64,000 bases of DNA, taken from assembly GCA_030272155.1 (NCBI GenBank), contig CP126203.1, positions 2,666,001 through 2,730,000 on the forward strand. The letters are read 5' to 3'. Shown here in pieces: positions 40,467 through 53,471 of this stretch. The DNA is from Tetradesmus obliquus. Taxonomy: Eukaryota > Chlorophyta > Chlorophyceae > Sphaeropleales > Scenedesmaceae. A program made the translations under genes and the position numbers. How positions within the stretch are numbered: the stretch's first letter is position 1; each line of letters starts with the position of its first letter. The notes under the pieces are model-generated. The model was not told the DNA's origin and searched no databases. It saw only the letters and a program-made list of their open reading frames with translations.

Positions 40467-40981
40467 GGTGTTTGCTGCAACGTCGAATAGCTTCTTGATG
40501 TGGCACAGAAACTGTGTGTCGCAGTCACGGCAACTGCCCAGCAGTTTGTCCAAACGCAGACGATCGATGCAACCTTATACTGGTAGCTTGACAGTCTGGA
40601 AACCGAAACGCTTACATGATTGCAAGGCACGCTCTGCGTGTCAGTCACTCTTGTCACACACGTTCGTTCAAAACAGTCGCTTCCGCTCCTGACAGCCTGT
40701 CGTGTTCGAGTCTGCATATGTCTTTTTGTGTACATGAAGTTTTGATGCATGGTGCTAAATGAGCAGCTCACGTACACAACACCATGGCAGCAGTTCTGCT
40801 TTGCACGCGGTGCTTTCTGACTCAAGCAGCTGGATCCGTTCGATGCCAAAGACAAAACAGTGATGTAATGCAGCTACTGGTGATGGACGAGACAACTGGG
40901 TGACACCAGCTCTGTTACTGTTGCTCCGTCAGAGGCCTGACTGCAGTTCAACTGAGTAAAGGGGAGACAGGAGGACAAGCC
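40467..40981. promoter_or_regulatory. Divergent upstream interval of UVR-ApaG and giant Ala/Ser/Gln genes
   Basis: 515 bp between two start codons that point away from each other. No coding exon fits inside. No defined core element was identified. Confidence 0.3.
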
Positions 40982-43254
40982 ATGGACGCCTTGCAATCCT
41001 GGCAGGTACTGCAGTTGAAGTATCAGCTGACAATGAAATGCATGATGTTAGTGCTGGCTCAGCAGCCAGCAGGCGACACGAGGAACTGACCCCATATTCT
41101 GCTGCGCTCAACAATAGGCGCTGCTCAATACGCTTGGCGCCCAGGAGCAGCCACAGCAACGCGCAAGGAGCAACTCCACTGCCAAGGCTCCAGGTACGCC
41201 TTTCAACCGCTCCTGCAAGCAGAACTTTCCCAACATCACGCCTGCAAGCAGCCATTGCACCATAGCTTCTTTCAACTGACAAAAGAGAACGCGCTGACAA
41301 TGCAGATGGCACTCCAACCGCAACAGCAGCTGCCGCAAAAGCTGCAGCAGCAAGGCACACTCATGGTGGCCGTACCCCGGGTTCTAGCGCCCCGGAGGTT
41401 TACTGCACGCCCGCGCCGAGCAGCCCTGCAGGACAGCAAGCAGCAGCCACCCCAGTGGATGCATGGTACAGCATCATTTCCACACTGACAGGTGGCCCTG
41501 CCGGTAAGTCACAACTCGCAGCACCGAGAGGTTGCTGTACACAATTCCAAGACAAGTGGTTTCAAGTTCCGGCTCATGCATGTTCACCTGTGCAGTTGGA
41601 GCAGTTGCAGCATCTGAAAGCTGCAAACAGGTCTCTGTTGCTCCGCACACTGTCAATTGACCCAGTAACCACTTCAACACCCGTCAGCTTTACACATAGT
41701 TTGCTTCCTGCAAGTGCAGAGGGAGGGCGCAAAAGCCCCATGGCACGTGGCAGGGCTTTGCTTCTCGCAGCCAGCAGCCCCAGTAACAGCAACAGCACTG
41801 CCTCTCCAGCTGCGCAGTCAAACAGCAGCAGCAGCCCTGGCATGGTGCGCCAGCTGTTTCACAGCTCGCCAGGCAGCAGCAGGCAGCCAGGTGATCCGGC
41901 TGGAAGCTGCTTGTGGATGCTACCCATGGATATCACCTTCTCCTGCTCAGCAACCCGTCAATATGCGCTCCATGTAGCAGCTGAGCCCCTCCTGTTCCCC
42001 AACAACTGCCCACAATGACCCAGCTTCATTCACCGCAGCTGTGCATAGCCTGCTTGTTGCAGTTGCATTTGTATAACACATTGTTGAGGAACACCTGCAA
42101 TCGTGTACTGCGGCTGTCACGTCATGCAGGCCATGGCGCTAGCAAATTGTCAGGCCCAGCAGCAGTGCAGCAACCGCCAGCACACAGCAGCTCCCCGCAG
42201 CAGCGCCCGCAGCCCTTTGCGGCACCAACACCCGCTCAAGCCAAGCTAGCAGCGAAGCTGGGCGACATACGCGCATCAGCAGAACAGCTGAAAGGCGCGC
42301 TGGGCGTTGCAGGAAACAGCAGCAGCAGGAGCGGCGGCAAGAAGTCAGCTCCTGCAGGGCAGAAGCTGCAGGCAGCAGGCCTAGGGCCCCTTGCTAGCAG
42401 CAGTAAGCAGCGGCGGGGCACACCGCTGTCTCGTAAGCTGTTTTCATCTCCAGGCAGGGGTCTAATTGCATCATCTGGGGGAAGCCCTGGTGCAGCAGCA
42501 GCAGCAGCAGCAGCAGCATCTCCGCCAGGCAGCCCTGGCAGGCTCACAATGACTAGCCCAATTGTGATGCCACCTCGAGCTGCGCTGCAGCCCAGCAGCA
42601 GCCTGGGCCTCACTGCCAGCCAGCCACAGGAGATGCAGCAGCAGCAGCAGCAGCTAGCAGGTGTGCTCAGCAAGGTGGATGAGCTCCTGCAAGCTGTCAG
42701 GCAGCAGCAACAGCAGCCGGCAACAGGTACTCCTCAGCTGCCTGCAGGACAGCAAGGTGCCATTGGCTCCAGCACTGCAGTACCTGCAGCAGACATCACA
42801 ATGCAGCTCGCGCAGATCCTGCTGCAGGTGTCAGCAGCGGCATCTCCCCTGCAGCAGCAGGGGCAGGCCGCCGGGACAGCTGATGGGTCGACTCCAGCTG
42901 CCTCACCACAGGCAGCTCAGCTGCTGCAGCAACAGCAGCTGATGCTGCAGCTGATGCTTCACCAGCAGCAACAGCTCCTGCAGCAGCAGCGCAGCGCTCC
43001 TGCAGCAGCACAGCACGCAGTGCAGCATGGTGCGGCGCAGCTGCAGCAGGTTGAGCAGCTGCAGCAGCAACTGGCGCTGCCTGACAGCGCCGTGCTCGCC
43101 GCAGCTGCTGTGCAAGCGCGGCCAGAAGAGGCTGCAGCTGCAGCTGCAGCAGAACAACAGATGCAGCCATCAGCCTCTCCTGCAAGTCCGCAGGAGCGTG
43201 CTGTGTCAGACGCGTCTCAAGCATTGGCAGCTGGAGATGCTGCTGAGCACCACA

Positions 43255-43285
<31 letters not shown>

Positions 43286-45389
43286 TGGCACTCATCGCAG
43301 CAGCAGTCCTAGTGGTGCAGCGCGCAAAGGGAGCAGCACACAGAGCAGGTCTAGCAGCCCAACGCGCTCACTCAGCAGCAAGAGCGCTGGCAGGGGTGCC
43401 GCCTCACCTAAGGCACCTCTAGGTGAGCAGCAGGCAGCAGCGTCCGGCAGCAAGGCGGCCGCTGGCAGCACTGCTGCTGTGTCAGGTCCAGCTGCATCAG
43501 CTGCAGCACCAGGAGGGCATGCAGGCAGCAGAATTAGCAGCAGCAGCGGTAACACCGCACGGCAGCCATCTCTGCCAAGCCGTACCAGCCTCAACAGCCC
43601 AACTCGAGTCAGCCCCAGCAGGAGTGGCTCATATGCAGAGCGCCTGCAGCTGAAGCAGGCTGCTGCAGCAGCAGGCGATGCAGGCAGCAGCGCAGCAGTC
43701 CCGAAGCTGCGCCGGCAGTGGTCAAAGCCTGTCGCTAACAATGCCAGCAGCAGCCAGCACACCGCTGAGCCTGGCGCAGCTTCAGCAGCAGTAAATGCTT
43801 GGCTGGCTGCCACATCAGTTGCAGCTAGGGCTGGAGCTGGTGGGATTGGTGCTGCTGCTGGCGCAGAGCAGCCGAAGCAGCATGCGCAACAGCCAGGCAG
43901 CAGCACAGGCAGCAGGCGGGCCAGCAACCAAACCAGCATGCCTAGCAGCCGCAGGAATAGCATGGGCTTATCAAACACAGACACCATGCAAAGCAGCAGC
44001 CACAGCGCTGCAGCCACTTCGGCAGCAGCACCAGCAGCAGCAAAGTCAGGCACCGTGGCAGCATCTGCTGCAGCTGCTGTGCGTGCAAGCACATCTGCTG
44101 CGCATCACGCAGCAGTCACTGCCAGCAGCAGTAGCCACAGCACTAGCGCTAATGGCAACGCCACCAGCACGCAAGACAGCAGCCAGGGCACTGGTCTGCA
44201 GCACAGGCAGCTGCAGCAGTGGGCGAGCATGAGTGCAGTGCCGCGCAGCAGGATCCCTGCACCCCCAGGGGCTAGTCATGATGGTACCGGCAGCACTGCC
44301 AGCACTGCTGCAGACGCAGCTGCAGGTGCAGCTTCAGGTGCTACTGTGCTCAGGCGCAGCGCGACTGTTGGCGCTGTGAGGAGTAGTAATGCAGCCGAGG
44401 CTGGCAGGGTAGCAGCCAGCGCAACAGCAGCCGTGTCATTAAATGTTGCTGCTGACGCTGGCAGCACGCAGCAGCAGCAGCAGCAGCAGCGCAGGGTCAG
44501 CAGCAGCAGAGCCAGCAGCAGCGGAGGCTTGGGCCTCCCAGAGGTGCTGAAGTTTTCAGGTGGCAGCAGCAGCAGCAGCAAGCCTGCAGCAGTTGAACCA
44601 GGCAGCAGCCAAGGTCCAGGTATTGAAACAGAAGACCCACAAGCTGGCTGCCGGCTGCCAGAGGCAACTACAACCCTGCCTGCTAGTCTGTTTGTTGAGC
44701 AGACTGCAGGTGTAACAGCAGCTAGCAACATCTTACAGGCTGCCAGCGGCAGCGATCCAGCAGCTGCAGATGCTGACGGCACAGGCAGCACAGCTCAAGC
44801 TGCTGCCGGCGCCCAGCAGCAGCTGTCAGCAGAGCAGCTTGCCTCACCCTCATCACCACAGCAGCAGCAGCAGCAGCAGCAGCTGGATGCATTCTTGCGC
44901 GCACCAGATTCAGCCAGCAGCTCTTTCGAGGGTGATGATGGTGACACTGCTGTGCCTGCTGGCCTGACCACGCCAGCGCCTGCGCTGCCGCGCGTGCACA
45001 CGCCAGGCAAAGCTGCGTCAGCAGTTGCTGCTGACCTGGCGACGCCTATGATTGCATACAGCGCTGCTGCTGTGCTGCAGATGAGTGAAGCTTGGAGGGA
45101 GGAAACAGGCAACGCACAGGCCAGGTGGGTGCAATGTGTTCTTTCAACAGAGCACCAGCATGAGAGAATGACACATGGCAGCTGCCGGCGCATGCAAGAG
45201 GTGCACACACACCAACCATCACTACCAGCATCATATCACGCAAGCTGGCATGCAATATTGTCCTGCACTTCACTCCGTGTCTGCCTGGTCCCTGCTGCTG
45301 CTGCTGCGCTGCTGCTGCAGGTGGCGCGAGCTGCTTGACGAGTGGAGTGCAGATGACCTGCTGCCAGGCCAGGCTGAGCCCTCCACTGA

Positions 45390-45424
<35 letters not shown>

Positions 45425-45511
45425 GTACCTGCGCTGCTGCAGGTGGCGCGAGCTGCTTGACGAGTGGAGTGCAGATGACCTGCTGCCAGGCCAGGCTGAG
45501 CCCTCCACTGA

Positions 45512-45549
<38 letters not shown>

Positions 45550-45861
45550 GTACCTGCGCTGCTGCAGGTGGCGCGAGCTGCTTGACGAGTGGAGTGCAGA
45601 TGACCTGCTGCCAGGCCAGGCTGAGCCCTCCACTGACCTGCTGCTGCTGCTGCTGCTGCTGCTGCTACTTCTGCTGCTGCTGCAGGTGGCGCGAGCTGCT
45701 TGACGAGTGGAGTGCAGATGACCTGCTGCCAGGCCAGGCTGATGCTGCTGCTGCTGCTGCTGCTGCTGCTACTTCTGCTGCTGCTGCTGCAGGTGGCGCG
45801 AGCTGCTTGACGAGTGGAGTGCAGATGACCTGCTGCCAGGCCAGGCTGAGCCCTCCACTGA

Positions 45862-45899
<38 letters not shown>

Positions 45900-46822
45900 G
45901 TACCTGCGCTGCTGCAGGTGGCGCGAGCTGCTTGACGAGTGGAGTGCAGATGACCTGCTGCCAGGCCAGGCTGAGCCCTCCACTGACCTGCTGCGGCAGA
46001 GCACCTCAGGCTGCCTGCTGCGCTTCAGTGGTGCAGGCGCAGACAGCACAGCTGCGCTGGACGCTGCAGAGCCAAGCACAGCAGCAGCAGCAGCAGCAGC
46101 AGATGTTGCAAGAATCACGGCACCATTACAGACAGCAGCAACAGCAGCTGCTCACCAGACGGTAGTGGTGCATGCAATGAATGCGCTGGACGCTGGTGTA
46201 ACCAGTGATGCCGGTGCACCTGCTGATCCTGCTGCTGTTGGCGGCGTCCTTTCAAGTGCTGGAGATGCAGCAGCTGCAGCTCAAACGCCAGCAGCAGGGC
46301 AGGAGGGCTCAGCTGAAGCTGCGCTTGGCATGCAGCTGGCAGAGCAGCTCTGGGTGATCGGGCAACTGCTGGAGCAGCAGCGCCAGGATGAGGAGCAGCA
46401 GCAGCAGCAGGAGGCTGCTTCCCCGCAGCAGTTGGCAGTGCTGCAGCAGGCTGCGGATGCCTTGTTCTCTCCAGGTGCTCCAGGTGGTTCAGATGTGCTA
46501 ATTGCTGAAATGCACTATGCGTAGATCTCACCCTGAGGGCTGGTGGCATACCCGTGCAATGATGGTGGGCGACCATGTCTGACGCACAGTTCTGATGTGC
46601 ATCGAGCCATGCATGTTGCGTTAATACTGCGCCAGCGGTGTCCCTTGCGTTGCAAAAGCGCTCTGCATGTGACCTGACAGTTTGTGCACATGCTTGCGTT
46701 GTCCTGCCATTGCTGCAGCGTCCGCTGTGGAGTCTGAGGCTTCTGAGCTGTCCCTGGCATGCCTGGCAATGAAGGCAGCAGGGCAGCAGCTTGCAGCACA
46801 GCAGCAGGCAAGCGCAACTGCA

Positions 46823-46857
<35 letters not shown>

Positions 46858-48028
46858 GCCAGCTTCGCCAGCAACTGCCCGCCAGCTGTTCTTGGCAGAG
46901 ACAGAGGAAAGCAGTGAGCACAGCAGCCCACGGCAGCAGCAGCAGCAGGACCTATCTAATCTGCAGCAGCAGCAGCAAGACCAGCGTCAGCAGATGCCGC
47001 TGCATGCTGCTGCCGCAGCTGAAGTGCACAAAAATGCTGCTGCTGCGACTGCTGCTGTTGCAAATCCTGGCGTACCTGAACCTGCAGCTGTGGGGTCACT
47101 CGCTGTCCCAGCAGCTGCTGGCATGCTTACCAGTGCGCTTCTGGCAGGGGAAGCCACTGCACAGGCGTTGACATGTGCTGCACTTGCGCCCTCTGGAGCA
47201 GCGGACCAATCTGCAGCAGCAGCAGCAGCAGTGGATACAGAGGACAGCTTCTGCCAGCTGCTGCAGGGCCTGCAGGAGGTGCATGACCGCCTGGCAGCGC
47301 TAAGGTCAGCCAAACCAGCAGTTGCAGTTGCTGCTGCAGGAGCGATTGGCACAGCAGCAGCTGCTGCAGGCATTGCAATGCCAGGTGCAAAGGGCCCCAA
47401 AGCATTAGAAGGAGTAGCGGCAGCAGCAGCAGGAGCTGCAGGAGAGGCAGATCAAGGCAGCCGTGCTGCAGCTGATGCAGCTGCTGCTGCTGGACCTGGA
47501 GCTGCCAGCATCACATCACGCAGCGGCAGCAGCAGCAGCAATGCAGCAAGTTTGAGTGTCATGGCAGGCAGCAGCAGACGAGCAAGCCGAGATAGCAGGA
47601 CACCTGGCACTGCTGGTGCTGCAGGAACGGCTGCAGCAGGAGGTGTGGGCAGCAGCACCGTAGCCATTTCAATGCCGTTGATGCCGCTACCGTCACCTCA
47701 GTCAGCAGCAGCAGCAGCTGCTGCAGTGCTAGACCATGCTGCCGCTGCTGCTGCTGCCAAGCAGTCCTCTGCAGATAAGAGGTTTGCAGAGCTCCGGCGC
47801 AGGCTGCAGGAAAGCAGGGCAGCACTGGCAGCTATCCGCACTCCTCCTCCAGCTGCTGCTGCAGATCCTGCAAGCCTCGGCACTGTCCTTGCAGCTGCTG
47901 GCAGCTCAGCATTCACACCCCAGGTGGGCCTTTTAGAGCCAGCAGCAGATGCTGCATCTGCAAGCTGGATGACACCACCTCCGGCAGCAGCAGCAGCAGG
48001 CAGCTGGACTGCTCCTGCAGCAGCAGAG

Positions 48029-48060
<32 letters not shown>

Positions 48061-48519
48061 GCATGCAGCAACAGAGGCTGCACCTCTGTCGCTGCCAGCG
48101 TCAGCATGGCTGCAGGCCACGCCCCTGCAGCAGCTGCTGCGCAGGACACGCAGCAGGCGTGCGGAGGCAGCTGCTGCAGCAGCAGCCAGTACAGCTGCGG
48201 TCTCAGCAGCTGCCAGCAGCAGCATGAGCCATGCAATGCACTCCAGTGCGGGACAAGTACAGCAGCAGCAGCAGCAGCGGGTGGGATCAAGCATTCAGGC
48301 TTTGGTTGACAGGTGGAGGGCCGAAGCTGCCAACAAGAGCTGGCCAGCGACATACGGCTACACTGCGGGCGGTTCTCAGGAGCAGCAGCAGCAGCAGCAG
48401 CTCACGCCGGCAGCAGCAGCAGTGCCAGACAGCTGGGGTCTTCCAGCAGGCTTCCACAGCAACCGCATCCACCTTGCTGCTTTGAAGACACCAGCTGCCA
48501 CACTGGCAGCCGCCCGCAC

Positions 48520-48555
<36 letters not shown>

Positions 48556-49741
48556 GTATGACGGCGCAACTGCAGCACCCTCATCGCCAGCTTGGATGCA
48601 GCAAGGCTTTGCTGAGACGCCTGTCAGCGGCGCTGCAGCTGCTGCTGCGGCGTCTGCCGCCTCACCCTTTGACCTGCTGTTCCCCATGTCACCACTAGTG
48701 TCTTCTGCTGCTGCTGCAGCAGCAGGAGGAGGAGGTACAGCGGGAGCACCATACAGCGGCTTCGGCAGTTGTGCTGCAGGAGCTGGCACTGCTGGTGAGG
48801 ATACATGGGGAGCAGGCAGCGCTGGCGCAGCAGCACAAGCAGCAGCAGCAGGGTCAGGCAGTGGCAGCGCTGCAGGTGCAGCGTATCTGCTGCAAAACAT
48901 GCTTAAGGGCCGCCACTTAGCTCGCAGGGCTGCCAGCAGGCCTAATGCCTTTAGTATGAGCCCCCTGGCGATAACAAGCCATGCAGCAAGCAGATTAGGT
49001 GCCTCCCCTTCACCACTGCTGAGCCGCATGCAGCAGCAGCAGCAGGATGGCAGCTCGGGAGGAGGTTATGCTGCAGCTGCTTCACCAGCACCTGGCACGG
49101 CTGTGCTGCAGCGGTGGGCCAGGGATGGCTCGCCTACCAAGCAGCTCAGACAGCAGCGGCAGCAGCGGGCAGCAGCAGCATCGTGGCAATCGCAGCAAGA
49201 TCAGCAGCAGCAGCAGTCCTGGGGGGAGCGGGAGGCCATCAGTAGTGTTGATAAGTGCAGGGCTGCCATAAATGCAGCAGCAGCAGCAGCAGCATGGCCA
49301 GGGTCAACAGCAGCGGCTGACCAGCAGCCTGTGTTTGACCAGTTTGACCAGCACACAAGCAGCAGCAGCGCACCAGCAGCTGCCGCAGCAAGCTCAAGGA
49401 ACCTGACCACGTCCTGGCTCAGCAGCAGCAGCAAAGCAACCGCGGCCAGGCACAGCAACTTCAATGCAGCAGCGACCAGCAGTCATAGCCCCTATGAGGC
49501 ACCAGCAGCAACTCCTCGAGGCTGGCTAGGGGCTGGAGCACACTCAGCGCCACCTAGGACTCCTGCTGCAGTGCTGGCGGCAGCAGCAGCAACTGCACAG
49601 GACGTTGCTGCAGCGTTGGGTGCTGGTGCTGCGCCTGCCTCGGCATCTAGCAGGCTGAAGGCAGTGCGAATGCAGCAGGCGGCAGCAGGCGCAGGCCGGC
49701 TGCAGCAGCAGCTGCACATGGGGCAGCTAGGGTATTCATGA
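40982..49741 (+). CDS. Giant Ala/Ser/Gln-rich low-complexity protein, function unknown
   Basis: Proposed exons 40982-41005 (MDALQSWQ, tentative), 41266-41890, 42130-45124, 45918-46483 and 46719-49741 keep phase and give about 2,410 residues. Most of it is Ala, Ser, Gln and Gly, with homopolymer tracts set by CAG repeats. Less simple islands occur: PVDAWYSIISTLTGGPAG, LVEQLQHLKAAN-like LEQLQHLKAANRSLLLRTL, a helix spanning the exon 3-4 junction (MSEAWREETGNAQARWRELL, DEWSADDLLPGQ), FCQLLQGLQEVHDRLAALR and RFAELRRRLQESRAALAAI. These suggest short coiled coils in a disordered scaffold, but I recognise no named domain. A GTAAGT at 41504 is probably not used, because skipping its would-be intron breaks frame. 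Exon 45918-46483 has five upstream duplicates. Confidence 0.6.
45321..46010 (+). repeat. Tandem array of six exon copies separated by CTG tracts
   Basis: Copies start after GCTGCAG at 45321, 45443, 45568, 45686, 45793 and 45918 (periods 122, 125, 118, 107 and 125). Each encodes WRELLDEWSADDLLPGQA and is near-identical. Each unit ends in a (CTG)8-14 tract and TGTGTACCTGCGCTGCTGCAG or a CTACTTCTG variant. Only the last copy reads on into downstream coding sequence in frame; the others run into CTG tracts and frame changes. Copy 4 lacks the EPSTDLL end. Confidence 0.95.
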
Positions 49742-51355
49742 TGGAGCTCCGGTTGTTGTTGACAGACAGACTGCAACTGCGTGCATGCCAGCAGGCTAGC
49801 AATGTGTCCTGCACGGGCCAACCCAAGTAATGATTGTCAAACAAGCTGCATGTTGTGCGTTGGTTGTTGTGCATTAGCAAATCTTGCATCACAGACCTGT
49901 GACTCGCCCATTAATGTGCTTTGCTGGTGTGTGACCAATAGCACGCTCCGCGTGCCATGCACAACAACAATGACACCATTCTGGCAAGGCATCATGCCGA
50001 TCGGCATCATCAGCATCAGCATCATTGTCATCACCATCATCAGCAGCAGAGGCAGCAGCAGAGGCAGCAGCAGCAGCTGCAGAAGCAGCAGCAGCGGCAT
50101 GATCATCACCGTCAGCATCATCCTCGCCATCAGCAGCATCCGCATGTGTGACGCACAACAGATGGCATCTGTCTCGGTGATGTCTGTATGCAGATGCTGC
50201 GCGCAAGGCGCTGCAACTGCTGTGATAGCTGCTCACACCAAGCCACGGCAGCAGCTGCACCTGTGCCTGCAGGCTTGGCTGGCTGGAGCAGCTGTGTCGC
50301 CTCGTTAGTAATTGCACACAGCCAGCAGCAGCAGCAGTAGCAGGTGTTTGCGTGCCGGAAGCGTGTGCAGGTGCCAGAGAGCCCTCAGCTGCCAGCCAGC
50401 CGATGACATTGATGCTATGGCTTGATGGGTAACATGATGATAATGAGCTGCCAGCTGAGCTCTAGAGCTGCAGTGTAGAGCTGAGCAAGGTGGTGGCAGC
50501 TGCAGGGCCACTGGTGCTACTGGTAGTGACTCCCAGTGCTTGTGTGTACGAACGGTTCCTGGCACGTGGACGTGAGGCTGTTTTTGCAGGTCTTTTGCCG
50601 TTGGTGCGTATCAGTCACACCGGGCACACATCGTAGTCAAGTACCTGTTCTTGATCACCTCAAGTGTTTGACCAAGCCTGCGATCGGTGGCGGAACAGTA
50701 CCCGTGCTGCCAGCGTCCGTGGCCTTGCCAAGTTATCCGTGAGTGCTCCCGAGACATGCAAGCCTTGCATGTTGAGCACTGCATCATCATCATCATGTTA
50801 CCCATCAAGCCATAGCATCAACGCCATCGGCCCCGCGCCCCAATGGAGCTGAGCAATGCATACAGGATTTACCCGGCAGCTGACTGCAGGGTGTTCTGGC
50901 AGCACCTATCTTCTCATGCCACAGCAGAGCTTGACAAAGCTTGAGCTAGGCACTGTGTTTGCATGCGTTACACTTGACACCGCTGTAATAATACAAGGCA
51001 GCCGTCTGACCGTCTGACCGTCTGGCAGCTGACTAGGCAATGGTGCCCCGGGGCCTGCTGCAGTATTGGCTGTGTGCAGAGCCCTCGTGCCTAGCAGATC
51101 AACAAAACAGTGCGGCAAAACCTGGATAAAACCCTGATGCTGGCACCGCAGCTGCCCCGCAGCTGCAGCTGCCGCCGTCAGCGTCACTGAGCACAGTAAC
51201 AGACGGATACACTCAACCTTTCCCTTGTACCCTTGTAAGGAAACCTCGAGCTGCATCAACATCGAGCAGTGCAGTCAGCTGTCCAGTCAACACATAGCAG
51301 CCGAACACAAGCCGTCAACAACACCACTAGGTCCGCTGCACTGTGAACATTGCCG
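49742..51355. other. Gene-poor interval with CAT/CAG-type simple repeats
   Basis: It holds the presumed 3' untranslated region of the giant gene and, at about 50000-50150, an imperfect ATC/CAGCAG tract. Another ATCATCATC lies at 50783-50795. GACCGTCTGACCGTCTG-type short repeats occur at 51005-51025. No gene recognised. Confidence 0.35.
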
Positions 51356-53471
51356 CATCAAACAACCCTCCTCACGTAAGGTGTAAACACCATGAACACA
51401 ACATAAACGTGTGATCTGGCAGTACGCCGGAAAATGGGGCATTTGTGAGCAATGTACTGCACCACCTGTGCCGCACTCGGGTGCAGCACACAACACACCG
51501 AGAGTGCACAGGGCAGCATATACTGCACGATAGCAGTAGCAACACCTGAAAGTGTGCGGGTAGCTTCTAACAGTGTGTCATCGATAGGCCACATGAAGCG
51601 ATCCCAGATCACCTCATTCAGCCATTACAGCTTTCTGGCGCTTTGGTGTCACACATAAAACGATATCAGCCGTGTTCTGGAGGGGAAGCGCAGCACCTGA
51701 AGCAGCGCAAAACACAACATGCTGCGCAAACAGGAATCTGGCGCCACACGTTGCATCACTTTGTTGCATGCAAACATAAATCTCACGCTTGGAGAGATCC
51801 GCCATTGCTGTGACTCTGCAGCGCTGTGCCTGCTGCAGCATGATTAGCAGCTGGTGCCGGCCGCCAAAGACAAAGCAGAGGCAGCTGCAGCACCAGCTGA
51901 AAAGGACAGAGAGGTTTGCACAGCCACATCTGCAACCTTCAAAACGCTCATATCAGCAAGCGCCAAGTATGCCGTGCCCCAAAGCAACCAAGGAAAGTGG
52001 TCACCTTTAAAGCGCTCAAGCCAGTAGCCGGCTGCTGCTGCTCCTGCTGCTTTAGGCTGCAATGCTGCATGAACGACGGAAGCTTTCACAGGGCTGCATG
52101 CTTGCCGTTGCTCGGCTGGCACACAGATCCTGACAGGTGAGAAGCGCCAGCGCGTGTGCCATTGGCTTCACACTTGCTGTTGCATGCAGCAGCACATAAT
52201 GTGCTGTGCATCATGCTTGTGCGAGCCAGCACACAATGTGCGAGCCAGCACACCAGGTGCGAGCCAGCACACAAGGTGCGAGCCAGCACACAATGTGCTG
52301 TGCATCATGCTTGTGCGAGCCAGTGCAGGATAGGGCTTCGCGCAACAGCAGGTGCACAACCTTCCAAAGACATAAGACAGCAGGTGCGCCCCACAACAGC
52401 CACATGCAAGCCGCTGCCTTTTTTCAGTCCACAACAAACACACATGTGGATGTGTATTCTGAGGCTGTAATGTACTGTGCCACAGGTTTGCTTGGCAGCT
52501 GCAGCACAGCATGAAAAAAGCAAACATGTGCTGGGGGCAGCTGCATGGCATCTCCATTCCAAGCTCTGCAAACTCCCTCCGGCACTCCAGTGCTTTGGCT
52601 AAGCGAGCTACTATCACCCACAGCAAATGCATAACAACACCAACAGCGCTGGTCTATGCAGCGCATCGGTACATACATAGATACTACCTGTTTGCACAAC
52701 ACACTAGCCTGTCAACCGCGGCCACAGCGAGACTCTCCACAAACACGCAAAGTAACAAGCGCCACATGTTTGTAACATATTTTGAAACTGCACGTGACAG
52801 CCCTGCCTTCGTCAGCAGCACCGCACAGCAAGCCTTTGTAATACGGGTTCTGCAGGCCCCACAGCTGCCGACCTGCATATATAAAACGAGGTTCAGCATG
52901 TGCACTGTGTGATACAACCCCAGGAAGCACATGATACCTGTCTGGAAGTACTTCTACCACCATCATGCTAGACCATCTTCGCAGGTCACGGCTCGAAATG
53001 CGCATGGCTCGATAACAGAGCAGCCCTGCGCCTGCGTAGAAGCTGACAAGCTGGCAAGTCAGCATACAAACACAGAGCACATCCACGCATAAGGCCGTCA
53101 AAGCAACAACAGTCAGCAGCAGGGGCCAGGAGGTCCGCCCTGCTTGTACCACTGCTGACTGGAGTCTGCATGCGGCCCCTGAAGCATTTGATGACACAGC
53201 ACGCTTCGCAGCAGCCCAGCAGCGTCGTGCACCAGCATCAAGCAGCTGCACACAGCCTCTTTCCAGTGACACCAACAAGTAACAGCACCTCCACAAACAC
53301 ACTTGGACCTCTCAGACGCACAGCAAACAGCGGCAACATAAGGTCATGACATGGACCTTGCATTGCTGCTGTGAATGGGTGCGCATCACCTACAAGATGA
53401 TCAAAACCCAGCTGGCATGAAAGCAGAATGCTGGCAGCAGCAGCAGCTGACACCATAAGTGCCTGATGCAA
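51356..53471 (-). CDS. Possible membrane-protein gene, exon chain unresolved
   Basis: Several minus-strand segments look hydrophobic and exon-like but could not be joined with confidence. They are: MVSAAAAASILLSCQLGFDH at 53455-53390; a long stretch at 53240-52990 with WPLLLTVVALTALCVDVLCV and CQLVSFYAGAGLLCYRAMRI; NMWRLLLCVFVESLAVAAVD at about 52760-52700, which ends at a GTAGTA donor; LERFKGDHFPWLLWGTAYLA at about 52030-51960; and FMWPIDDTLLEATRTLSG at about 51600-51545. If this is one gene, it is a multi-span protein with about five helices. No family is recognised, so this is only a hint. It contains a 19-bp tandem repeat at 52200-52325. Confidence 0.25.
52200..52325. repeat. Short tandem repeat, 19-bp unit, four to five copies
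   Basis: Units resembling GTGCGAGCCAGCACACAAT recur from about 52219 to 52303, flanked on both sides by a longer copy of GTGCTGTGCATCATGCTTGT. Confidence 0.9.

Noticed and set aside
41504-41595. Intron with a GTAAGT donor in the giant gene
   Set aside because: Removing it shifts the frame to an early stop with every nearby acceptor, whereas reading through keeps phase with the next exon.
43292-44092. Minus-strand Leu/Ala frame opposite the giant gene
   Set aside because: Antisense of Ala/Ser/Gln codons. No start context or conserved motif.
50000-50151. His-rich frame
   Set aside because: Produced by CAT/CAG simple repeats. No splice or start support.
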